DNA from: Candidatus Sulfotelmatobacter sp.
GTDB taxonomy: Bacteria; Acidobacteriota; Terriglobia; Terriglobales; Acidobacteriaceae
DNA length: 21,005 bases
Direction of reading: 5' to 3'
Assembly: GCA_030044775.1 (NCBI GenBank)
Contig: JASICF010000335.1
Span: forward strand, 1 to 21,005
Made by a program: the position numbers and the translations under genes. The notes under the pieces were generated by a model. It had not been told where the DNA came from. It saw only the letters and a program-made list of their open reading frames with translations, and did no database searches. Below are positions 7,708-13,356 of the stretch, piece after piece (the stretch's first letter is position 1; the number at the start of each line of letters is the position of its first letter).

Positions 7708-7988
7708 ACAACTACGACATCAATCTCGTGCCCTTGCAGCAAGCTAGCTTATGCCTGGATTGTGAAGGGATTACCGCTGCTCATACCACGTGTCTTTGCT
7801 GTGGGTCGCAGGCCCTGCTCAATATCGCACGGATTCTTAGTGACAAGGTTTTCGATACAAGCCGGCCGCGTTTGTCTTCCTTGCATCACCGGGCAGGGTC
7901 GGTCATGCAATCAGATTTCGATCATTCTCTGGTGGCCGAGCAAAATAAGCGGCTAAGGTTTGCTGCTCGCATGGGAAGCCGGGCATGA
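7704..7988 (+). CDS. Small zinc-ribbon-like protein (CxxC...CxxCG), unknown function
   Basis: The protein has 94 residues and starts at GTG 7704, chosen because GGAGG lies 4 nt upstream and the frame has no better ATG before the conserved part. The N-terminal half has the pattern VPLQQASLCLDCEGITAAH followed by TCLCCGSQALLNIARIL. Cys17-x2-Cys20 and Cys30-x2-Cys33-Gly form two knuckles of a compact zinc ribbon, with a helix after the second. Similar short CLDC/CxxCGS proteins are, to my knowledge, common in Acidobacteria and have no assigned role. The C-terminal half (about 45-94) is basic and probably disordered. It may be translationally coupled to the preceding short frame. It lies 178 bp upstream of the receiver-PilZ gene on the same strand. 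Zinc binding is inferred from the cysteines. Confidence 0.7.
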   Translation: MNNYDINLVPLQQASLCLDCEGITAAHTTCLCCGSQALLNIARILSDKVFDTSRPRLSSLHHRAGSVMQSDFDHSLVAEQNKRLRFAARMGSRA

Positions 7989-8047
7989 ATGAAAGTAATG
8001 TGCTTGATTCTGGTTTGGGGCGCCGAAACGCGGAAGTAGAGCCGGCT

Positions 8048-8110
8048 GGGCTGTGCGGTTACCGGTTCTGCCCAACGGGCCTGGCGGTAATACCTCGTCC
8101 TGCCAGGCCC
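8048..8110 (+). promoter_or_regulatory. Structured leader with mutually exclusive hairpins, upstream of receiver-PilZ gene
   Basis: A perfect 9-bp inverted repeat, GGGCCTGGC (8077-8085) and GCCAGGCCC (8102-8110), encloses a 16-nt loop. Its first four bases can instead pair with GCCC (8070-8073) to make GCCC-AAC-GGGC, and that GCCC can also pair with GGGC at 8048-8051. The alternatives exclude each other, as in attenuators. No T-run follows, so it is not an ordinary terminator. The start codon at 8167 is 57 nt downstream. Confidence 0.4.
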
Positions 8111-8166
8111 TGTGCCAAGCCCGAAACGGTTGCGCATGCAGAAGCCTTCTTAGTGAGGTTGGTGAA

Positions 8167-8868
8167 ATGTCCTCGCTGAAACTCTTGGTTGTCGAAGACG
8201 ACGCACTAAATCTGGAGCTTATGGAGGAGGTACTTACTTCACTCAAAGCCGAAGTTACGCCTGTGAGTGATGGTGAGCAGGCCGCAGTCATAGTCAAACA
8301 GGGCCGGTTCGATGGCATTTTCATGGATCTGGAAATGCCAACTATGCACGGATTTGAGCTCGCCGGGCGGATTCGTGAATCTTCCTGGAACAGATCGACG
8401 CCGATTGTAGTGGTTACGGGATGTGACGACAAGGCCTCGATGCAGCAGGCTTTCGCCAAAGGCGCAACGTTCTTCCTGCAAAAACCGATCGATCGCCAAA
8501 AACTTACCCGGCTGTTTCGCGCAGTACGAGGCATATTCCTGGAAAACCGCCGTAAGAATGTTCGCGTTCCGTTGCGGACCGACGTGATGTGCAGCGAAGG
8601 CGCTCGAACTCACCGCGGCACGGTTTCGAATCTCAGCATGGGCGGAGTCCTGATCGAAACGGGAGCTACGCTCAAACCCGGGGACATTGTCCGCCTGGCT
8701 TTTCGCTTGCCCGTTTCCAGCGAACAAATCGATACTGTCGGCTCCGTAGTCTGGACGTCCGCCAGCCGGCAAGGAATTCGATTTACAAGAATGAGCGACG
8801 CCAATGCTCGGGCCATTAAAGAATTTATCGCGGCCTCAGAGCACCCGGAGCACGAGCCAACCGCTTAG
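8167..8868 (+). CDS. Response regulator with C-terminal PilZ (c-di-GMP-binding) domain
   Basis: This 233-residue cytoplasmic protein has two domains. Residues 3-120 form a receiver with the acidic pocket EDD (10-12), phospho-acceptor Asp54 (IFMDLEMP), Thr84 and Lys106 (LQKP). Residues about 125-222 form a PilZ domain with the c-di-GMP-binding signature R129-x3-R133 and N155-x-S157-x2-G160 (NLSMGG). It therefore joins phosphorelay input to c-di-GMP sensing. The start at 8167 is chosen because GAGG lies 8 nt upstream and the receiver begins at once; the in-frame extension to 8053 is Cys-rich, unlike a domain, and overlaps the leader structure. The EAL protein about 2 kb away could lower the ligand it senses. 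Output is unknown; PilZ proteins often affect motility or exopolysaccharide. Confidence 0.92.
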   Translation: MSSLKLLVVEDDALNLELMEEVLTSLKAEVTPVSDGEQAAVIVKQGRFDGIFMDLEMPTMHGFELAGRIRESSWNRSTPIVVVTGCDDKASMQQAFAKGATFFLQKPIDRQKLTRLFRAVRGIFLENRRKNVRVPLRTDVMCSEGARTHRGTVSNLSMGGVLIETGATLKPGDIVRLAFRLPVSSEQIDTVGSVVWTSASRQGIRFTRMSDANARAIKEFIAASEHPEHEPTA

Positions 8869-9189
8869 GCTTATAGGCCTTCCACCCCTAACTCGCAGTT
8901 CCGTCTGCAGATGTCCCGTGGCAGCCTCCGACGAATGGCCCGGCTGGTCGAGCGAGCATCATTCGCCGCGATCCTCGCTGCGATAAAAACCCGTTCCGCT
9001 TCCCACAAAAAGCCGCTTCAGATACCACCGGCGCAGCATTTTCCGCCTGAGAAAACGCACCTCGATTACTAAGGTGATCTGTTGTGCGGTTACCGCGCCA
9101 GCTTAACTTGGTAGTTCGACAAGTTAGTCGTTTATAAGATTCGCGAGTCTCACGGATTCTCACCACATCGCGAGATTGAGCCGGCAGCC
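8869..9189. other. Intergenic region upstream of the NtrC-type regulator
   Basis: No gene is supported in these 321 bp. The region holds GTGCGGTTACC (9084-9094), a candidate -10 (9133-9138), and two copies of TCGCGAG (9141-9147, 9168-9174) between the -10 and the start codon. No clear terminator follows the PilZ gene and no sigma-54 site (GG-N10-GC type) was recognised. Confidence 0.5.
9133..9138 (+). promoter_or_regulatory. Candidate -10 element before the NtrC-type regulator
   Basis: TATAAG matches TATAAT at 5 of 6 positions. The only -35-like hexamer, TTGGTA (9108-9113), is 19 bp away, so the promoter may depend on an activator. The GTGCGGTTACC element is centred about 56 bp upstream of the start point this would give. 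Confidence 0.3.
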
Positions 9190-10545
9190 ATGGCGAAGAA
9201 ACGGATTGTTATTGGAGAAGACGACCGCGCCATTCGCAGCGCTCTAGCCGAATTCCTCGAATCGCTCGACTATGAGGCGGTCGAGGCCGAGAGTTGCTCG
9301 GGCATTCGCGAAGCATTTCGGGAGACTTCCCCTGACGCTGCGATTCTGGATTATTCTTTGCCCGATGGAACCGCCCTCGATCTTCTGCCTCACCTCAAGC
9401 AGTCGTATCCATCCGTTCCTCTGATTCTGCTTACGGGAAACGGAACCGTCCAGCTGGCCGTGCAGGCAATCAAAGAAGGTGCAGAGCAGTTTCTTACCAA
9501 GCCGGTGGAAATGTCGGCGATCGCGGTGGTGATCGAACGGGCTCTGAAGAACCAACGCAATCAGCAGAAGCAATTAGCCGGCAAGGTGCGCGAAAAGCGA
9601 GAGAGTGTCGATCCATTTCTGGGTACGAGCGGTGCGATCCGCGAAGTAGCCGAGCAGGCGCAGAAATTGGCCGCGAGTCAATGTCCTGTGCTTATCGCTG
9701 GCGAAACCGGCTCTGGCAAGGGAGTGTTGGCAAAGTGGCTGCACAGCCAAAGCCCGCGTTCGGACGAAGCGTTCGTGGATCTGAACTGCGCCGGCCTCGG
9801 GCGAGAGCTGCTGGAAACGGAGTTATTCGGCCATGAAGTCGGAGCGTTCACCGGCGCCGTTCAGCGCAAGCTGGGATTGCTCGAGGTCGCACAGCGCGGG
9901 ACGGCATTTCTCGATGAAATTGGCGACATGGATCTCCAGGTTCAGCCGAAGCTGTTGAAGATTCTGGAAGAGAAAAGATTCCGAAGGCTTGGTGACGTGC
10001 AAGAGCGGCAGCTCGACGTGCGGCTAATTGCCGCCAGCCACGAGAATCTGGCGGAACTGGTTCGCAAGAAGAGATTTCGCAGCGATCTTTATTTCCGTGT
10101 AAGTACGGTCACAATTAAGGTTCCCGCTTTGCGGGAAAGGCTCGAGGATATCCCGATCCTGGCTAATCATTTTCTCGAGCGGAGCGCCACGGAGCTGGGA
10201 AGGATGGGGCTTAGCATTTCCGACCAAGCGATGGAGTCGCTCTGCGGCTACTCCTGGCCGGGGAACATCCGCGAATTAAAGAACGTCCTGGAAAGAGCCG
10301 CTCTGCTCGTAAGCGGTGAGGTCATTCGCCCGCGTGATCTCCACTTGGAATTCAAAGAAAGCGTGGTCCCCGACGACAGTTCAAACCTTACCCTGCACGA
10401 CGTGCAAAAGCTTCATATACAAAAAATGCTCGATGCCGAGGGCGGCAACGTAGCTCGCGCGGCGAGCCGCCTGGGCGTGACCCGCAGCACTCTCTACAAC
10501 AAACTGAAGACCTTCGCGATTCACGCTTCCCGCGAAAGGAATTAG
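9190..10545 (+). CDS. NtrC-family sigma-54-dependent response regulator
   Basis: This 451-residue transcription activator has the classic three-part layout. Residues 4-118 form a receiver (GEDD pocket at 9-12, phospho-acceptor Asp54, Lys104 in LTKP). Residues about 143-375 form the sigma-54-interacting AAA+ domain: Walker A GETGSGKG (171-178), the GAFTGA loop that contacts sigma-54 (218-223), Walker B TAFLDE (238-243), the FRSDLYFRVS region with the arginine finger, and WPGNIRELKN. Residues about 402-445 form a Fis-type helix-turn-helix (GGNVARAASRLGVTRSTLYNKLK). All motifs are intact, so it should be able to activate sigma-54 promoters after phosphorylation. No kinase is adjacent on the same strand; the intact hybrid kinase 2.8 kb downstream is a possible partner. 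The gene ends 24 bp from the convergent EAL gene. Confidence 0.95.
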   Translation: MAKKRIVIGEDDRAIRSALAEFLESLDYEAVEAESCSGIREAFRETSPDAAILDYSLPDGTALDLLPHLKQSYPSVPLILLTGNGTVQLAVQAIKEGAEQFLTKPVEMSAIAVVIERALKNQRNQQKQLAGKVREKRESVDPFLGTSGAIREVAEQAQKLAASQCPVLIAGETGSGKGVLAKWLHSQSPRSDEAFVDLNCAGLGRELLETELFGHEVGAFTGAVQRKLGLLEVAQRGTAFLDEIGDMDLQVQPKLLKILEEKRFRRLGDVQERQLDVRLIAASHENLAELVRKKRFRSDLYFRVSTVTIKVPALRERLEDIPILANHFLERSATELGRMGLSISDQAMESLCGYSWPGNIRELKNVLERAALLVSGEVIRPRDLHLEFKESVVPDDSSNLTLHDVQKLHIQKMLDAEGGNVARAASRLGVTRSTLYNKLKTFAIHASRERN

Positions 10546-10569
10546 ACCACCCGCAGAATCCGGCTGCTA

Positions 10570-11430
10570 CTAAGAAGACTCGCCAAATGCCACGCTCAGG
10601 CTCTCAGTGTATTTCTCGATGCAGGAGACTCTGTCGATTCCATGCTGCGATTCCGCCGGGACATCGGCAAACGGGGAGGGTTCGATGTGCCCAAGTTTCT
10701 GCAAATCTTCCAGCGGCATTGCGGCGCAGAGAATGTTCGCCTGCACCAGGTCCACCCCCAGTTCGGAAATTTTAGCCAAGTCCTCTTCCGAGCCGACAGC
10801 TTCGGCTACCACCGCGCTTTCCAGCGTCTTGGCCAGAGCCACCAGCGATGAAACCACCGCGCGGCGTTTGGGATCACGATTGAGGTCACGCACGAAATAT
10901 CCGTCCAGCTTGAAGTATTCCGGATCGCAATCGAGCATCATCCGGTAGTTCGATTGCCCGAGACCCACATCATCCAGGGCGATGCGGACACCGAAATCGC
11001 GCAGTTGGGCAATGGTGGCCGTAAGCCGGGAAGCGTCGCAACTGGGAGCGTGCTCGACAATTTCGATGGTGAACCGGTCGAGTTTCAGCGAGTGCCTTTT
11101 CGCACAACGCCGAAAGAAATCCACAAAGCCGGAGTTCTGGCCCAGGGTAGCCGCGTGCACATTGACGTTCACGCGGATATCTTCAGGCAGGGCGGTGACC
11201 GCCTCGCATACCGCCGTGAAGCAGCTTTGATCGACGGCGGCCTCCGCCTTCTTTCGGCGCACGTAATCGAACAGAATGTCGGCGCGGTAGAAGTTGGTTT
11301 TGCGCGGGCCGCGAATCAAGGCCTCCACGCTGTCTACCCGCTTGATTCCGTTGCGAACTTCAAAAATGGGCTGAAAGAATACTGACAGCGTTGTAGGGTC
11401 GAGAATCGTTTCCAAGATAGATTTTGTCAT
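10570..11430 (-). CDS. EAL-domain c-di-GMP phosphodiesterase
   Basis: This 286-residue protein is essentially a lone EAL domain with a short tail and no membrane segment or sensory domain. Catalytic signatures are FFQPI (18-22), EALIR (36-40, the name-giving Glu), the conserved Asn90 (VNVH), Glu123 (IEIVE), Asp153-Asp154 (LDDVGLG in place of DDFGTG), Lys174 (FKLDGYF), Glu210 (AEAVG) and Gln230. The metal ligands and the loop-6 acidic pair are kept, so hydrolysis of c-di-GMP to pGpG is likely. The second Glu of the usual AEGVE motif is Gly. The gene overlaps the stand-alone receiver gene by 4 bp (ATGA). The two products probably act together, with the receiver regulating the enzyme in trans. 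Confidence 0.92.
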   Translation of the reverse strand: MTKSILETILDPTTLSVFFQPIFEVRNGIKRVDSVEALIRGPRKTNFYRADILFDYVRRKKAEAAVDQSCFTAVCEAVTALPEDIRVNVNVHAATLGQNSGFVDFFRRCAKRHSLKLDRFTIEIVEHAPSCDASRLTATIAQLRDFGVRIALDDVGLGQSNYRMMLDCDPEYFKLDGYFVRDLNRDPKRRAVVSSLVALAKTLESAVVAEAVGSEEDLAKISELGVDLVQANILCAAMPLEDLQKLGHIEPSPFADVPAESQHGIDRVSCIEKYTESLSVAFGESS

Positions 11431-11801
11431 GCTGTTGCTCCCATCAGTGCGTCAACGGCTGCTCCCAGTTCTCTCAGCCGTGCCGGCTTTCGCAAAAAAG
11501 CGTCAACACCGGACGCCGACGCTTCCGTCTTTAGCTCCGGCCAACCGTAGGCGGTCAGGACAATCACTCGCGCAGGCAGCGCTTGTTCCCGAATATGCCG
11601 AATCACATCCAAGCCTCCGAAGGCGAGTTTGCTGAGGCGTAAATCGGTCACCACAACCGAATACGGAATGTAAGTGAGCAGGCTCTGCGCTTCCTCCAGC
11701 TCCTCGGCGCAGTCAACCTCATAGCCGCTATCGGCAAGGAAGTCATGACATGCCCTGCGGAGCTGCTCGTCATCATCGATGATCAGGATTTTCTTAGCCA
11801 T
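11427..11801 (-). CDS. Stand-alone receiver (CheY-like response regulator)
   Basis: This 124-residue single-domain receiver has an acidic pocket DDD (9-11), phospho-acceptor Asp53 (VVTDLRLS), Thr83 and Lys105 (LRKP). No output domain follows. The start at 11801 gives the normal MAKKILIIDDD opening; the upstream in-frame ATG (11882) would add 27 residues unlike a domain and would lie in the repeat-rich promoter region. The stop overlaps the ATG of the EAL gene (ATGA), so the phosphorylated receiver is likely a partner for that phosphodiesterase or an intermediate in a phosphorelay. It is divergent from the pseudo-kinase gene across a 296-bp intergenic region. Confidence 0.9.
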   Translation of the reverse strand: MAKKILIIDDDEQLRRACHDFLADSGYEVDCAEELEEAQSLLTYIPYSVVVTDLRLSKLAFGGLDVIRHIREQALPARVIVLTAYGWPELKTEASASGVDAFLRKPARLRELGAAVDALMGATA

Positions 11802-11859
11802 GCCTTCTATTGGGCACGCGGCCAGCCAAAGTTGTGGCCTCCGAAAGCGTTGATAACAA

Positions 11860-11880
11860 GTGCGGTAACCAGGGGTAACC
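11860..11880. repeat. Tandem GGTAACC elements in the divergent promoter region
   Basis: GGTAACC occurs at 11864-11870 and 11874-11880, exactly 10 bp apart and so on one helical face. The first is part of GTGCGGTAACC, which resembles the elements upstream of the receiver-PilZ and NtrC-type genes. It lies 59 bp upstream of the stand-alone receiver ATG. Confidence 0.4.
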
Positions 11881-11882
11881 AC

Positions 11883-11930
11883 AGCGAATAGTTCAAGAAT
11901 TGAGTTTTATTTCTTGAAAGCGAACAGTTC
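11883..11930. repeat. 36-bp-spaced direct repeat AGCGAAYAGTTC enclosing an inverted repeat
   Basis: AGCGAATAGTTC (11883-11894) and AGCGAACAGTTC (11919-11930) differ at one base. Between and overlapping them, TTCAAGAA (11892-11899) and TTCTTGAA (11911-11918) form a perfect 8-bp inverted repeat with an 11-nt AT-rich spacer. This looks like an operator for a dimeric or cooperative regulator. Confidence 0.45.
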
Positions 11931-11984
11931 ACTCCCCCTTTATGACCACAGTATCCGGGAAACTAGGTGCAGGTTCCCGGGTAC

Positions 11985-12039
11985 GTAATTTGGGTAGCTA
12001 CCTTTACCTAATTACGAGGGTAATTTGAAGTAGCTTACC
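11985..12039. repeat. 35-bp-spaced direct repeat GTAATTTG-N-GTAGCT-ACC
   Basis: GTAATTTGGGTAGCTACC (11985-12002) recurs at 12020-12039 as the same blocks GTAATTTG, GTAGCT and TACC with two single-base indels. The first copy contains the perfect palindrome GGTAGCTACC (11993-12002). CGTAATT (11984-11990) and AATTACG (12010-12016) add an inverted repeat. The second copy overlaps the proposed -35 of the pseudo-kinase gene. Confidence 0.5.
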
Positions 12040-12054
12040 CGCGCCGAATATTGT
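12025..12054 (+). promoter_or_regulatory. Candidate promoter of the pseudo-kinase/hybrid-kinase genes
   Basis: TTGAAG (12025-12030) and TATTGT (12049-12054) are 18 bp apart, each matching consensus at 4 of 6 positions. A weak promoter overlapping a direct repeat fits regulated expression. The start codon is 43 bp beyond the -10. Confidence 0.25.
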
Positions 12055-12097
12055 AGCGGGAAGTAGTTCAGAAGCTATCCACAGAGACTGTCGTTTT

Positions 12098-13270
12098 ATG
12101 CCTGAAGTTCACAATGCCTCATTCCGCAAGGCTCAAGATGAGCCTCACGTCGATTTGCGGACTCTGTTACTGGCACAAAAGACTGAGGTGATCGGCGAGC
12201 TCACCTCTGCCATCGCCAACCAGTTCAACAACGCGATGATGGAAATCACCGGCTATGCCGAGCTCGAGATGAAAAAGTTGCCCGCCAACAAACGGCGCAG
12301 TCTGGAGCAAGTACTGAACAGCGCCGCGCGCGCAACCGGGCTGGTGCAGAAGCTGTTGGGAATCAGTCGCAATCTTCCGGCTTCCAGTGAACCGGTGGAA
12401 ATCAGCTCGCTGATAGCTGGAATCGGCCCGCTGATCGAGCAGGTTGCCGGCGAGAAAGTTTCTGTTGTATACGATCTGGACCCTGCCCTTCCGAAGATCC
12501 ACTGCGATCCATCGCAACTCGAGCAAGTGGCATTAAGCCTGGCCATCAACGCACGCAATGCCATGCGGGATGGCGGCAAGCTGACGTTCACCGCGAAGTT
12601 GATCGACCTTAACCGGAATTTTACCGCCGAAAACGGGAAGCCTGGGCCATATGTGATGTTAGCGGTCGAAGACACGGGTATGAGATCGTCGTTGAGCGTT
12701 TCTGGTTCGGAAAACTCGTCGCCTGTCGATCAAGATACTCGAATGAATTTATCGATCGCAGCGGTCAAGGCGGTGGTGAAGGACGCTGATGGAGTGTTTC
12801 GATTTTCCAGCGAGCCGGCGAAAGGCAGCAGCTTCACACTCTACTTTCCACCGATGCAAGCCGACACATTGCCGGTAGGCGCACGAACGACTCCGCGAAA
12901 TGTGCCCATGGCAAGAACAGTTCTTATTGTCGAAGATGACGACGCGGTTCGCATGCCGACGGCGGAACTTCTAATGATGGAGGGCTTCAAAGTACTGCAA
13001 GCCCGAACCGGAGAAGAAGCGATCCACGTCGTACAACAAAATCGCTCTTCGCTGGATGTGCTGATTACGGACGTCGTCATGCCCAAGATGAGCGGCCACG
13101 AAGTCGCCGAGAAACTCCTTGAGATGAACCCCGGGTTGAGGGTTCTTTTCATATCAGGAGAAGATGTCGGGAATGTTCGGGAGAATGGTAAAGGCGCGTG
13201 TGCCGCCTTACGCAAGCCGTTCCGCCTCGACGTGCTGAAAGATAAGATCCACGATTTGCTGCACGAATAA
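12098..13270 (+). CDS. Degenerate (pseudo) histidine kinase with C-terminal receiver
   Basis: This 390-residue cytoplasmic protein is laid out as HisKA-like region (about 22-92), HATPase-like region (about 100-252) and receiver (about 272-390). The H-box, normally AHDFNN, reads ANQFNN: the phospho-acceptor His is Asn41 (AAC). The N-box keeps INARNA (150-155) but has SLA for NLL. The G1 box is reduced to EDTGM followed by a Ser-rich stretch, and the G2 box (GTGLGLA in the neighbour) is RMNLSIAAV. ATP binding and autophosphorylation are therefore unlikely. The receiver is complete: EDDD pocket (280-282), Asp325 (ITDVVMP), Lys373 (LRKPFR). The shared IxGYxEL helix and the RKPFRL ending show common ancestry with the intact kinase downstream. 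It likely acts as a scaffold, decoy or inhibitor. No strong Shine-Dalgarno precedes the ATG. Confidence 0.9.
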   Translation: MPEVHNASFRKAQDEPHVDLRTLLLAQKTEVIGELTSAIANQFNNAMMEITGYAELEMKKLPANKRRSLEQVLNSAARATGLVQKLLGISRNLPASSEPVEISSLIAGIGPLIEQVAGEKVSVVYDLDPALPKIHCDPSQLEQVALSLAINARNAMRDGGKLTFTAKLIDLNRNFTAENGKPGPYVMLAVEDTGMRSSLSVSGSENSSPVDQDTRMNLSIAAVKAVVKDADGVFRFSSEPAKGSSFTLYFPPMQADTLPVGARTTPRNVPMARTVLIVEDDDAVRMPTAELLMMEGFKVLQARTGEEAIHVVQQNRSSLDVLITDVVMPKMSGHEVAEKLLEMNPGLRVLFISGEDVGNVRENGKGACAALRKPFRLDVLKDKIHDLLHE

Positions 13271-13356
13271 CGTCCGGCATAGCAAGCGAACGACCAGAAG
13301 TAAGAGAGTCGCGGGCCAGAAAGCCGCTTTCGCACGTTGTTCCGGGTACCACCGGC

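Noticed and set aside
8053..8166. N-terminal extension of the receiver-PilZ protein
   Set aside because: The stretch has no domain character and covers the inverted repeats; ATG 8167 has a good GAGG 8 nt upstream.
8866..8882. AGGC-TTATAG-GCCT hairpin after the receiver-PilZ gene
   Set aside because: The stem is about 4 bp with no T-run; likely chance.
8888..9166. 92-codon minus-strand frame in the intergenic region
   Set aside because: It has no ribosome binding site and a basic, irregular composition, and it covers promoter-like elements of the NtrC-type gene.
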